Below the pieces are notes generated by a model. That model did not search any database, was not told where the DNA came from, and saw nothing but the letters and a program-made list of their open reading frames with translations. The position numbers and the translations under genes are program-made. Source: Symploca sp. SIO3C6 (GTDB lineage: Bacteria; Cyanobacteriota; Cyanobacteriia; Cyanobacteriales; Coleofasciculaceae). Taken from it: DNA of 44,061 bases. The stretch spans positions 1 to 44,061 of the forward strand of contig JAAHHJ010000011.1 of the NCBI GenBank assembly GCA_010692425.1, given 5' to 3'. Positions 27,723 to 36,152 of this stretch are shown piece after piece. Positions within the stretch are counted from its first letter, which is position 1; every line of letters starts with the position of its first letter.

Positions 27723-28505
27723 CTATCTTGTCTGTTTATTCCAATCCCAGGGATAGTAGGTTTGAAACGGAGGTATCCAGCCACGGTAAGATATATGAGG
27801 ATTTCCTCCGCGCACCAAAGCAAAGTAGCCCGTTTCAGTATATGAAGGAGCGTGTGGAATAAATGCCGGACGCCAAAAATAACAGCCTTTGGTCATATGA
27901 CCTGCTTGGGTTGTTATGCTTCCCTGGAGAACAAATTCCTCCTCTGGAATAGGATGATACTCTGCAAAGGTTTCGGCAAACTGTGGCAAGCACCCAAGAA
28001 GCCAAGTACTTCTCCCACCATCTGGATCCATGCGTAGGGTTTTTCGCATTGCTCCTGCTGGAAAGCCTGGGGTTAAAACTGGAGACCAAGGATACTGCTC
28101 TGAACTTAAGGAGGGAATGTAGAGTTGTCTTTTCGCTTCTGGTGAATCCTGGAAAGATTTCACAAATTTGGGATAAAGGCGGGGCATCCATAAGGCTGTA
28201 GTCTTTTCCTTAACGCTCAATGTTTCAAGACAAACACCTTCAGGAATAAAGCCGTAAGTGTATTTTCCTAAGTAAAAATTTCCAATTCTGATGCTACCGC
28301 TGAGAACAAAAATTTCTACATTGCAGTTAAGATAACCGGAATCACTCTCCCAGTTCCCCATCCACTCAATAATTTCTGTAGAGTCCCCAGTTTCAGGATC
28401 TATACTCAGAATGCGCGTCATGGCACCTTCGGGAAACCCTTCCACAACCCAAGGTTTTTGCTCTACATCGGCTGATTGAATAAATTCAACGTGCTTTCTT
28501 GGCAT
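27723..28505 (-). CDS. Bicupin protein (ChrR-like/DUF4437-like cupins)
   Basis: A 260-residue protein with two cupin units. In the first (about 15-105) the usual HxH metal pair is absent; the slot reads GYLNCNVEIFVLSGSI. In the second (about 145-235) H184, E188-E190, H203 and H218 (YHPIPEEEF, AGHMTKG, PAFIPHAP) could hold a metal. Repeated EGFPEGAMTRIL and TPGFPAGAMRKTL mark internal duplication. Related cupins include acetophenone dioxygenases and anti-sigma partners; function here is undetermined. It is only 4 bp after the upstream alpha/beta gene, so they are co-transcribed. Confidence 0.75.
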   Translation of the reverse strand: MPRKHVEFIQSADVEQKPWVVEGFPEGAMTRILSIDPETGDSTEIIEWMGNWESDSGYLNCNVEIFVLSGSIRIGNFYLGKYTYGFIPEGVCLETLSVKEKTTALWMPRLYPKFVKSFQDSPEAKRQLYIPSLSSEQYPWSPVLTPGFPAGAMRKTLRMDPDGGRSTWLLGCLPQFAETFAEYHPIPEEEFVLQGSITTQAGHMTKGCYFWRPAFIPHAPSYTETGYFALVRGGNPHISYRGWIPPFQTYYPWDWNKQTR

Positions 28506-28509
28506 TATT

Positions 28510-29331
28510 TTAATGACCTCTTACGTCTAGAAAATCTATTACTATTTTTGATATTTCTTCCGGCATCTGGTTCATCATGCAGATGTTCCCGCCTTCTAGC
28601 TCAACCACTTTGCTATGAGGAATTGCTTTTGTCACAAAAAATCTATCTTTCGCTTTAGATAAACCCAGTCTTTCAAATTGTTCTACATCCTCAAGTCCCC
28701 ACAAAAGGAGTGTAGGACACTTAATCAAACTAAATCGTTCTTCTGCATCCAGACAGTAGCTTGCCACAGCCCAAACTGCGTACATAGGATAACCAAAACA
28801 CTTTAAATCATCTAAGACCCAACGGTGATTTAACTTGAAGGAGCCTACATAGTCGCTACGGGCTAACCATCTTTTCATCAGGTGATAGCCATCTTCTTTG
28901 ATTTTTAAACCTTCAGTAAATATCTTTAATAGCTTTGCTTTTCCCTCTTCATCAAAACCAGGTACATTGCATAATATAAGTTTTTCAACGCGGTCTCGAT
29001 AGGCTGCTGCCACTTCTCCCGCTACAAAAGCACCAGTATGGTTGCCGAGGATGCTTACTTTTTGGATACCTAATTCGTCTAGGAGTGCGATAACAGTTTT
29101 CCCGTAATCTGCGACTGAGTACATTCTGGGTGGCTTGTCAGAATCCCCAAACCCCATCAAATCCATTGCAATGACCTGTATATTTTGAGCAAGAATTGTT
29201 ATCAATTCTCGAAATTCATCACTACTTCGTGGCTGCTGATGAAGTAAAAGGAGAGGCTCTCCTTCACCACCAACCCGGTAAAGAATTTGACCATCTTCTG
29301 TATCTAAAAATGCTCTTTTTATTTGTTTCAT
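28510..29331 (-). CDS. Alpha/beta-hydrolase fold protein lacking the catalytic triad, paralogue 1
   Basis: A 273-residue alpha/beta-fold protein from ATG 29331; an in-frame extension to 29400 lacks homology to its paralogue. The fold markers are LLLLHQQPRSSDEFRELI, DLMGFGDSD and the nucleophile-elbow region. The elbow is G96-N-H98-T-G100, so Ser is replaced by His. The usual catalytic His region reads LEGGNICMM, so that His is Asn. A hydrolase reaction of the normal kind is unlikely; a lyase, binding or chaperone role is possible. It is 93 bp downstream of a close paralogue and 4 bp upstream of the bicupin. Confidence 0.85.
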   Translation of the reverse strand: MKQIKRAFLDTEDGQILYRVGGEGEPLLLLHQQPRSSDEFRELITILAQNIQVIAMDLMGFGDSDKPPRMYSVADYGKTVIALLDELGIQKVSILGNHTGAFVAGEVAAAYRDRVEKLILCNVPGFDEEGKAKLLKIFTEGLKIKEDGYHLMKRWLARSDYVGSFKLNHRWVLDDLKCFGYPMYAVWAVASYCLDAEERFSLIKCPTLLLWGLEDVEQFERLGLSKAKDRFFVTKAIPHSKVVELEGGNICMMNQMPEEISKIVIDFLDVRGH

Positions 29332-29424
29332 TGTTTTGCCATATTTTGGATAAAAACAACAATTTTCTGACGAAAGTCGCCAGTCAAGCTTTTGAGGCAT
29401 AAAATTAATCTTTAATTGCCTGTG

Positions 29425-30237
29425 TTATTCAAAAAAATCGCTAACTACTTTAGATATTTCTTCAGGCATCTGATTCATCATCCATAGGGTTCCGCCTTCC
29501 AGTTCAACCTCTTTACTATCAGGAATTGCTTTCGAGAGCCACAATTGATTATCAGCTTTTGCTAAACCAACTTTTTCTAATGGTTCTAAAGCTTTTTCAC
29601 CTGACATAATCAGAGTAGGACACTTAATCAAACTAAATCTTTCCTTGGCTGCCAGACAGTAATTAGCCACAGCTAAACCTGGATATACAGGAGAACCAAA
29701 ACACTTCAAATCATCTATAACACAACGGTGATTTAGCTCTCCTTTGCCAACGTAATTGACACGAGCCAGCCATCGCTCCATTAGGTGGGATCCATCTTCT
29801 TTAATTTTGAACCCTTCAGAATATCTCCTTAAAATCTTATCTCTTTCCTCTTGATCAAATCCAATTACATTACAGAGGATAAGTTTTTCTACTCGCTCTG
29901 GGTAAGCTGCTGCAACTTCCCCAGCAATATAACCTCCTGTAAGGTTGCCGAGAATACTGCTTTTTTTGATCCCCAACTCATCCCAAAGAGCAATCACTGT
30001 TTTGGCGTAGTCGGCAACAGAATAAACTCTAGGAGGTTGGTCAGAATCACCTAAACCCATAAGATCCATTGCGATTACACATCTATTTTTAGCAAGAATT
30101 GGCATCAATTCTCGAAATTCATCACTACTGCGAGGAGTCATATGCAGTAAAAGCAGTGGGGCTCCATCTCCCCCAATCCGATAGAGAATTTGCCCATCTT
30201 CCGTGTTCAAAAATGCTCTCTTGATAGGTTGGTTCAT
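29425..30237 (-). CDS. Alpha/beta-hydrolase fold protein lacking the catalytic triad, paralogue 2
   Basis: A 270-residue tandem paralogue of the neighbouring gene, with more than half of the residues identical by eye (for example IKRAFLNTEDGQILYRIGG). The nucleophile elbow is G97-N-L99-T-G101, so the Ser position is Leu, and the catalytic His position is Thr (LEGGTLWMM). Start at ATG 30237 by alignment with the paralogue; TTG 30252 is an alternative. It is the first gene of the run that ends with the SDR, and its promoter should lie in the 30238-30605 gap that it shares with the MFS gene. Confidence 0.85.
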   Translation of the reverse strand: MNQPIKRAFLNTEDGQILYRIGGDGAPLLLLHMTPRSSDEFRELMPILAKNRCVIAMDLMGLGDSDQPPRVYSVADYAKTVIALWDELGIKKSSILGNLTGGYIAGEVAAAYPERVEKLILCNVIGFDQEERDKILRRYSEGFKIKEDGSHLMERWLARVNYVGKGELNHRCVIDDLKCFGSPVYPGLAVANYCLAAKERFSLIKCPTLIMSGEKALEPLEKVGLAKADNQLWLSKAIPDSKEVELEGGTLWMMNQMPEEISKVVSDFFE

Positions 30238-30605
30238 TTTTTGTCTTACCAATTACCTATAAGTTAATCATTATCTCATCTCAAGCTTGAGGATTTTTAA
30301 AAACTTGTGGACTTTGGCTTTGATCTATGACTCGTCAGATCAGGGAACCATAGAAAAAGTTAACAGTAAAACACGAAAGTAAGATCAGCTACGTATTTTC
30401 AATAAAAAATGTGAAACAATTTTAAGTTTTTTGCTAAAATCCTAAGGGATATAAATTAAACCATTTTTTTTAACCTACTTGTCTGTTTCCCAACTTCTCG
30501 TCCAGTGACGGATTTTGCAAAAACGAAATCTAGTTCATTAAGGGAAGGTAGGTGTGGTCAAGTGTGGCAATTTAAATAAAAAATAGCAATAAAAAGGTTT
30601 TTTGC
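30238..30605. promoter_or_regulatory. Divergent control region between hydrolase operon and MFS gene
   Basis: 368 bp, AT-rich, with starts pointing away on both sides. It must carry promoters for both units, but I cannot assign -10/-35 boxes with confidence and saw no clear operator palindrome. Confidence 0.4.
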
Positions 30606-31997
30606 ATGATTTCTAGATCTGAATTAGTTGGAAGTTCATTTCCCCCTTTAAGACTCAAGAGCACCGCTAAAAATCTTTTACATCCGGACTATCCCTTCCA
30701 ACCCAGCCGTTTTCCCTTTTTTTACGGCTGGATTATTCTAGCTGTTTGCACAGTTGGGATGATTATGAGTCTCCCAGGTCATACCATGGGACTGAGCATT
30801 TTCACCGATCATTTGCTGTTAGCTAGTGGTCTTTCACGCTTAGAACTTAGTAATGCCTATTTAGTAGGTACCTTGGCAAGTGGTTTATTGTTGCCTATAG
30901 GAGGAGTTTTACTAGATCGATTTGGGGCGCGGGCGCTGGTAATTGGTTCATCGATCTGGCTAGCCGTAACACTTTGCTATCTTAGCTTTAGTGATCAGCT
31001 AGCTACCCTGCTCGATAACCAGCTACCCATTGAACTATATTCAACTATCGTACTGGTGATACTAGTCCTCGGTTTTATCAGTCTTGGCTTTAGTGGTCAA
31101 GGTATGCTGACTATGATCAGCCTCATAACCTTAGGCAAATGGTTTGAACGTCGTCGAGGTTTCACCTCTAGTATTGCTGGTATATTGATGTCTTTTGGGT
31201 TTGCCATTATTCCCTTAATGTTAAGTTCATGGATGAACATTTGGGGTTGGCGGCATACTTTGGTAATAATGGCAGTTTTTATCGGTATTGGGATGGGAGT
31301 TGTGGGATGGATTTTCTATCGCGATAATCCCGAAGAATGTGGTTTGAGCATGGATGGGGCAGCAGAAACTTCGAGTGTAAACCTAGAGCCTACTGTTGAG
31401 AGTGATTTGCAAGACTTTACCCGTGATCAGGCATTACGCACAAGCATGTTCTGGGTGGTAACATTGGCTTTATCCTGCCAAACTTTGGTGGTTACAGCAA
31501 TCACTTTCCACATTGTCGATATTGGTGCTGAAGCTGGATTATCAGAAATACAGGTATTAGCTCTGTTCTTACCAATGACAATTATCTCCACGATCATTGG
31601 TTATTTGGTAGGAATGGCTGCAGATCGATTTCCCCTAAAGTATATGTTCATCCTGATGATTCTGTTTCAGGCAGTAAGCGTTGTCTGTAGTGGAAACATG
31701 GACTCACTTTGGTTTCGGTGGCTCACTGTTGTGGGATTAGGCACCAGCGGGGGATGTTTTAGTACTTTATCAGCTGTTGCTTTGCCTCACTTTTTTGGTA
31801 GAGCCTATTTAGGAGCTATTTCTGGAGTCCAAATGATGGTAACGATTTGTTTGAGTGCGATTGGTCCATCATTACTAGCTATGTTTAAGGGTCAATTTGG
31901 TTCTTATCAATCTGGTTTATATGTTTGCTGCATATTCCCAGCAGTGGTTTTGATCCTGGCAATTTTAGCCCGTAATCCACAGGAGCAAGCAAATTAG
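30606..31997 (+). CDS. MFS transporter (oxalate/formate antiporter-like)
   Basis: A 463-residue membrane protein with about 12 helices. The start region FPFFYGWIILAVCTVGMIMS, the DRFGARALVIGSS loop after helix 3 and the central break near residue 260 are typical of the OFA/monocarboxylate branch of the major facilitator superfamily. It likely moves an organic anion, presumably the substrate or product of the neighbouring enzymes (inference). It is divergent from the four-gene minus-strand operon. A heptamer hairpin element follows its stop. Confidence 0.87.
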   Translation: MISRSELVGSSFPPLRLKSTAKNLLHPDYPFQPSRFPFFYGWIILAVCTVGMIMSLPGHTMGLSIFTDHLLLASGLSRLELSNAYLVGTLASGLLLPIGGVLLDRFGARALVIGSSIWLAVTLCYLSFSDQLATLLDNQLPIELYSTIVLVILVLGFISLGFSGQGMLTMISLITLGKWFERRRGFTSSIAGILMSFGFAIIPLMLSSWMNIWGWRHTLVIMAVFIGIGMGVVGWIFYRDNPEECGLSMDGAAETSSVNLEPTVESDLQDFTRDQALRTSMFWVVTLALSCQTLVVTAITFHIVDIGAEAGLSEIQVLALFLPMTIISTIIGYLVGMAADRFPLKYMFILMILFQAVSVVCSGNMDSLWFRWLTVVGLGTSGGCFSTLSAVALPHFFGRAYLGAISGVQMMVTICLSAIGPSLLAMFKGQFGSYQSGLYVCCIFPAVVLILAILARNPQEQAN

Positions 31998-32004
31998 TCA
32001 TGCT

Positions 32005-32098
32005 AGAAACTGGAAGTAATAAGTAATAAGTAATAAGTAATAAGTAATAAGTATATAAATTTTGCAACATTATACTTATTACTTGCCTTGTTCTTTTA
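32005..32098. repeat. Hairpin-forming heptamer element, copy 2
   Basis: Begins with AGAAACTGGAAGTAATAAGT, carries about five TAAGTAA copies, a short loop (about 32055-32070), then TATACTTATTACTT, which pairs with AAGTAATAAGTATA. It ends CCTTGTTCTTTTA like copy 1 at 24231-24347. Lying 8 bp after the MFS stop it may also end transcription. Confidence 0.75.
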
Positions 32099-32330
32099 GC
32101 CGTGAGTGGTTTGACACTCCTCGCGCTGAAGCAACGAGGATTCTTTCTTCACGGGGATTCTTATGAACTTGCCCTCAGAAAGCATACACCGACTGTCCGG
32201 CGGCGTCCGAAGCGATGTTTTTCGAGTTCTCGCCTTAACGACTTCCACATTTGTACAAGATCTAGGATTTGTGCTACCAGGGTTCCGGATCAGAAGTTGT
32301 CCGCTAGACCTACTTCGCCTTTTGTATGTG
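32099..32330 (-). mobile_element. Solo IS200/IS605-type element end (tnpB 3'-end relic)
   Basis: A nested hairpin at 32100-32154 (outer CCGTGA/TCACGG, inner CCTCG/CGAGG) followed by a GC-richer stretch. On the minus strand it resembles the right end that follows tnpB in cyanobacterial IS200/IS605-type elements, the part that also carries the guide-RNA scaffold. No tnpB body is present. Several short open frames here are by-products. Confidence 0.5.
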
Positions 32331-32364
32331 CGCATTACCGCTAACGACAATCTAGCACAAAGAA

Positions 32365-32389
32365 AAGCCCCCCTACAAGGGGGAGGCTT
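32365..32389 (-). terminator. Terminator of the MDR oxidoreductase gene
   Basis: Read on the minus strand: AAGCCTCCCCCT, loop TGT, AGGGGGGCTT, then TTCTTTG. It begins about 19 bp after the stop of the MDR gene. Confidence 0.75.
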
Positions 32390-32407
32390 GAGTCCCATAT
32401 TTTTTGG

Positions 32408-33382
32408 TCACGGTACGACAATAATCTTTCCTATTAAACCTCGCTTTTTCATCCTTACGAGTGCTTCAGAAACTCCTTCGAGATCAACTACTTCCTCTAT
32501 TACTGGTTTTAATTTGCCTTCAGCAACAGCTGGAATGACTAAATCTCGCAGTGTACCTAAACTTGCCTGATATTCACTGTTGTACCAAAGTGCAATACCG
32601 TAGATTGTGGCGTTACGTCCTAGCAGTTTACCAATGGGTAGTGCCGCATCCATGCCAGTGGTGGTACCATAACTGACGATACGACCATTATTAGCGATCG
32701 CTTCCAGGCAATGGGCAAAGCTTACTTTTCCGGCACCATCAAGTGCCACTTGAACTCCATTGTTTCCGGTAATCTTGTACACCTCAGCAGTTACATCTTG
32801 TGTGCTATGGTTAATAGTGCATAGTTCACCCAATTTCAGTAGGCTTTTTACTTTAGTTGAATTCCCGGCAGTCGCAATTACTTTTCCCCCTAACAATTGA
32901 GTAAGTTGAACTGCGGCTGTGCCAACACCACCACTACCTGGATGTATAAGTACCCACTCTCCAGCTTGAAGTTTAGCTTTGTGGATTAGTGCCAGACTAG
33001 CAGTTAGGTAGGTTATAGGTAGGCTGGCAGCAACTTCAAATGAAACTTCCTCAGGGAGGGGTAATAACTCTGTTGCCAAACCCATTGCCATTTCGGCAAA
33101 GGCACCTCGGACATGTCCAACTACACGCATCCCTGGTACCAAGCCCTTCACTTGTTCACCTATGGCATCAACTATACCAGCAGCCTCTTGACCAAGAATA
33201 TGAGGAAGTCCTCGATAACCATATCCTCGATAAGTTCCATAGGTAGTCTGAAGATCTGAGTTATTAATCCCAGCAGCACCTACACGAATTCTAACCTCAC
33301 CGGCACCAGGTTGCAAAACATCTGTTTGCTCTACTCGCACAGAAGCCGGGCCTATGTATTCGTGTATACGAACTGCTTTCAT
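32408..33382 (-). CDS. Zinc-independent MDR (quinone oxidoreductase-like) enzyme
   Basis: A 324-residue medium-chain dehydrogenase/reductase. The N-terminal GroES-like half has GEVRIRVGAAGINNSDLQ and LGQEAAGIVDAIGEQV; the Rossmann half has HPGSGGVGTAAVQLTQLLGG near 150, then ALDGAGK. The structural-zinc Cys cluster is absent, which places it with quinone oxidoreductases and 2-enoyl reductases that use NADPH. It is the last gene of a minus-strand run with the DUF3598-like and aldehyde dehydrogenase genes, spaced by about 100 bp each. Substrate unknown. Confidence 0.87.
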   Translation of the reverse strand: MKAVRIHEYIGPASVRVEQTDVLQPGAGEVRIRVGAAGINNSDLQTTYGTYRGYGYRGLPHILGQEAAGIVDAIGEQVKGLVPGMRVVGHVRGAFAEMAMGLATELLPLPEEVSFEVAASLPITYLTASLALIHKAKLQAGEWVLIHPGSGGVGTAAVQLTQLLGGKVIATAGNSTKVKSLLKLGELCTINHSTQDVTAEVYKITGNNGVQVALDGAGKVSFAHCLEAIANNGRIVSYGTTTGMDAALPIGKLLGRNATIYGIALWYNSEYQASLGTLRDLVIPAVAEGKLKPVIEEVVDLEGVSEALVRMKKRGLIGKIIVVP

Positions 33383-33496
33383 AGAAAATATCAGCTTGCA
33401 TAGAAGTCAAGGGTATAGTTCATGGTAGTCTTTCCAATGAAAAATGAGCAATGAGCAATGTTTGCGCAGCATGCCCGTAGCGCGTACCATGAACTC

Positions 33497-33946
33497 CTAT
33501 TGCACCCTTTCTTCTGTAATCAAAGTCCGCTGATAAATTTGATTATTTCTAAACCAATGCCAAGTCCGCACCCGATGATTATTACAGGGACTGATAACAA
33601 TTAGTTCATATATATAAATTGGTTCAGGGACGCCTTTGTAACTAAAGTATAGGATAATGGTCGAGCTATCAGTTTCCCAGGCATGTCCTTCAATACGTTC
33701 TGTATCAAACCAGAGTTGTTTGTCTTTGTACATCCCTGGAAAGCTATATTCTTGATGCTTACCGTCTGGCCAATTATAGCGATTGATTTGGAAATAAGGG
33801 AATGCTTCTTGTTCTGGAAACTTACAGGTCAGATGGGAATTATACTTATCAAGGATATTACCTTGATTATCAACTACTGTATAAGTTCCTGCCCAGTCAC
33901 CTTCATGTCGCACAAGTACAGGCATTTCATCTCTAATCACTGACAT
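33497..33946 (-). CDS. DUF3598-like protein (probable lipocalin-type fold)
   Basis: A 149-residue protein. MPVLVRHEGDWAGTYTVVD, then FDTERIEGHAWETDSS and VRTWHWFRNNQIYQRTLI read like the DUF3598-type family, thought to form a small beta-barrel. No signal peptide. The aromatic-rich barrel could bind a small ligand, which fits a metabolic cluster, but no reaction can be assigned. Start ATG 33946. It sits between the aldehyde dehydrogenase and MDR genes on the same strand. Confidence 0.6.
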   Translation of the reverse strand: MSVIRDEMPVLVRHEGDWAGTYTVVDNQGNILDKYNSHLTCKFPEQEAFPYFQINRYNWPDGKHQEYSFPGMYKDKQLWFDTERIEGHAWETDSSTIILYFSYKGVPEPIYIYELIVISPCNNHRVRTWHWFRNNQIYQRTLITEERVQ

Positions 33947-34050
33947 AGTAAATCCTGTTTTGATTACAAATTATCATGTTGACTGTTCCAGCTGATTATA
34001 GCGCTCAAAATATTCAACGATTAAATAAATTCTATCTAAATAACTGACTT

Positions 34051-35469
34051 TTATGATTTAAACCACCAAGGATCCGGAATAGATTCTTGCTTAATCAAAA
34101 ATGCCTTTTTCCGCATAAACCGTTTGAGTGCAGCAGCTCCCATGCGTGAACCACCCATACCTGAAAATTTAAAAGAACTTTTCTCAGCTTCGTGAATCAT
34201 TGCTGTTAAGCCAGCATCGTTAATACTAATAGCACCAGCATCTATATTAGTCGCTACAGCGATCGCCTCTGCTTCTGAACCAGCAAAGACAGCAGCACTA
34301 AGTCCATAAATTGTATCATTTGCCAACTTAATCGCTTCCTTAATCGTGGCAAAGGACATCACTGGCATAATCGGACCAAAGGTTTCTGCCCTCATCACTT
34401 GCATGGCATGATTGACTTGAGTGAGAACCGTAGGACGACACCACCAACCCCCATCCAATTGTTCAACCTTACCACCGCAGTGAATTATAGCCCCTTTTTC
34501 CACTGCCTCCTTGAGGTGTGCTGCAATGATCTCTGCCTGTCTTTGGGCGATAATGGGTCCGATTTGTCCTTCTTCTAAAGAGGGATAAGCTAAATCAAGG
34601 CATTTAGCTTTTGCTACCAGTTTCTCGATAAAATCCTCGAAAATTGACTCGGCAACATAAATGCGTTCAATTGAGAGGCATGATTGTCCTGCATTAACTA
34701 CTGAACCCCATAATATGGCTGAGGTTGCTAATTCTAAATCAGTTGAGGAGAGTACAATTGCTGGGTCTTTTCCCCCTAATTCCAGAAAAGCTGGAATGAA
34801 GCACTTAGCAGCTGCCTCGGCGACTTTTCTACCTGTAGCAACACTGCCGGTAAAACATACTAAATCTACACTTTCAATTAAGGCAGCACCTGTATTACCT
34901 GCTCCTTCAATATAAGCTAAGACATCACACAATTTCGGCACTGAGGCAATAGTTGCTCTGAGAGGTTTAATAAAGCGGGGGGTAATTTCACTGGGCTTAA
35001 CGATAACACTACAGCCTGCCAGTAATGCCGGTATGGTATCTATTAGAGAAAGCAATAGTGGAAAATTCCAAGGGCTAATCACGCCAACTAATTGATAAGG
35101 AATTGATTCCTGTTGCAACTCGATGAAGGGGATTGCAGTAGATTTTGCTTCTAGTTCCGAGAGTAATTCTGGTGCTAACTGACACCAACGATCAATACTA
35201 GAAATAACTGAATTGAACTCTGTTAAAGATTCTGATAATCTGCCAGTGTCAGTAACAATAGCTTTAATTAACTGGTCTTGTTGAGACAACAGGGCTTGTT
35301 TCCATGCCTGCATTGCCTCAATCCGCTTCTCTAGTCCTATCTGCTGCCAATCAATTTGAGCCTCGCGTAGGCGGTTACACTCTTCAGTCAATTGCTCTAG
35401 TGTTGGCGGCGTAATTGAATCATCAATTTTTCCTGTTCTAGGGTTACGAACATTAATTTTTGTGCCCAT
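34051..35469 (-). CDS. NAD(P)-dependent aldehyde dehydrogenase
   Basis: A 472-residue member of the ALDH superfamily, full length. Landmarks: PWNFP at 133-137, KPSE at 158-161, FTGSVATGRKVAE (cofactor loop), general base E230 in FLELGGKD and nucleophile C264 in NAGQSCLS. It oxidises an aldehyde to an acid; the specific substrate is not visible. It heads a minus-strand run with the DUF3598-like and MDR genes and is upstream of the accessory cluster's other genes. About 680 bp of repeat-rich DNA separates it from moeA. Confidence 0.92.
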   Translation of the reverse strand: MGTKINVRNPRTGKIDDSITPPTLEQLTEECNRLREAQIDWQQIGLEKRIEAMQAWKQALLSQQDQLIKAIVTDTGRLSESLTEFNSVISSIDRWCQLAPELLSELEAKSTAIPFIELQQESIPYQLVGVISPWNFPLLLSLIDTIPALLAGCSVIVKPSEITPRFIKPLRATIASVPKLCDVLAYIEGAGNTGAALIESVDLVCFTGSVATGRKVAEAAAKCFIPAFLELGGKDPAIVLSSTDLELATSAILWGSVVNAGQSCLSIERIYVAESIFEDFIEKLVAKAKCLDLAYPSLEEGQIGPIIAQRQAEIIAAHLKEAVEKGAIIHCGGKVEQLDGGWWCRPTVLTQVNHAMQVMRAETFGPIMPVMSFATIKEAIKLANDTIYGLSAAVFAGSEAEAIAVATNIDAGAISINDAGLTAMIHEAEKSSFKFSGMGGSRMGAAALKRFMRKKAFLIKQESIPDPWWFKS

Positions 35470-35585
35470 ATTATGTAGCCATATTGGTTGCTAACAAATA
35501 ATCCAGTAGCAAACTATCGTGCTATTTCTCACTACTGTAAGAATTTTAAATATAGAAAGTTAAAGCTAATAATTAGACTCTAAAA

Positions 35586-35791
35586 TAAGCTGTTACGCAT
35601 TTAAATCATATATAGCGTTTTTCTGGCTTTATGAGGTACACTCTCTAGGCTTTAGGGAACTCTTAATAAGGAAATCTTAACAGGGAACAGGGAAAACCGA
35701 AAGAATCTACTTACATCCATTGGTGGTGAATTTTTTTCATCGGAACTACCTTCTCCCTTGCTGTTGTACATTTTTAATGCACAACAACTTA
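35586..35791 (+). mobile_element. MITE, family C, copy 1
   Basis: A 206-bp unit with terminal inverted repeats TAAGCTGTTACGCATT (35586-35601) and AATGCACAACAACTTA (35776-35791). The right end carries its own small palindrome (TGTTGTACATT / AATGCACAACA, 35762-35786). An inverted copy lies at 41115-41336. Inside are a solo family-B end (about 35611-35643), the 19-bp repeat shared with 21883-21901 and GGGAACA repeats. Confidence 0.7.
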
Positions 35792-35802
35792 CCAGATCAA
35801 CA

Positions 35803-35877
35803 CTAGTTTTTTCCAAAAGTGAAAAACAGTAGGAGAGCGATCGCAGGCAAAGCAGCTAAAACTATAAGTGGATCCAT
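35803..35877 (-). CDS. Possible 24-residue single-helix membrane microprotein
   Basis: ATG at 35877 to TAG at 35803 encodes 24 residues that are almost all one hydrophobic helix: MDPLIVLAALPAIALL, then LFFTFGKN. The size and shape recall small photosystem and cytochrome subunits, but it is not one I recognise. A HIP1 octamer lies within it. There is no clear ribosome-binding site, so it may be chance. Confidence 0.3.
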   Translation of the reverse strand: MDPLIVLAALPAIALLLFFTFGKN

Positions 35878-36008
35878 AATTGTTAGGTAATAACTTGACA
35901 ACTGGCTAAATTCTAGAAAAAAACCGTCTAGATAAATTTTCTATCAAATTTTCTATCAAAGAAAATGATTATTAATTTGTTTTTTCCTAAGTAAGTCAAT
36001 AGCAATAA

Positions 36009-36118
36009 TATAGCAGTACGTATTAAGGTTAGGACAAGCTAAATCGCTAAAACTTTGTCAACTTCTGCCTTGGAGCCTTGGAGCCTTGGAGCCTTGGAGC
36101 CTTGCGCGTAGCGCTATA
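36009..36118. mobile_element. MITE, family A, copy 2
   Basis: A 110-bp unit that matches 10525-10633: starts TATAGCAGTACGTATTAAGG, ends GCGCGTAGCGCTATA. The inner TTGGAGCC motif is repeated four times here. It lies 35 bp downstream of the moeA stop. Confidence 0.7.
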
Positions 36119-36152
36119 ATAGCCATGAACCATGAACTTGCTTACACTTGAG

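Noticed and set aside
32096-32570. Several 80-135 codon frames on both strands
   Set aside because: They overlap one another, an IS-type right end and a terminator; none has a domain or ribosome-binding site.
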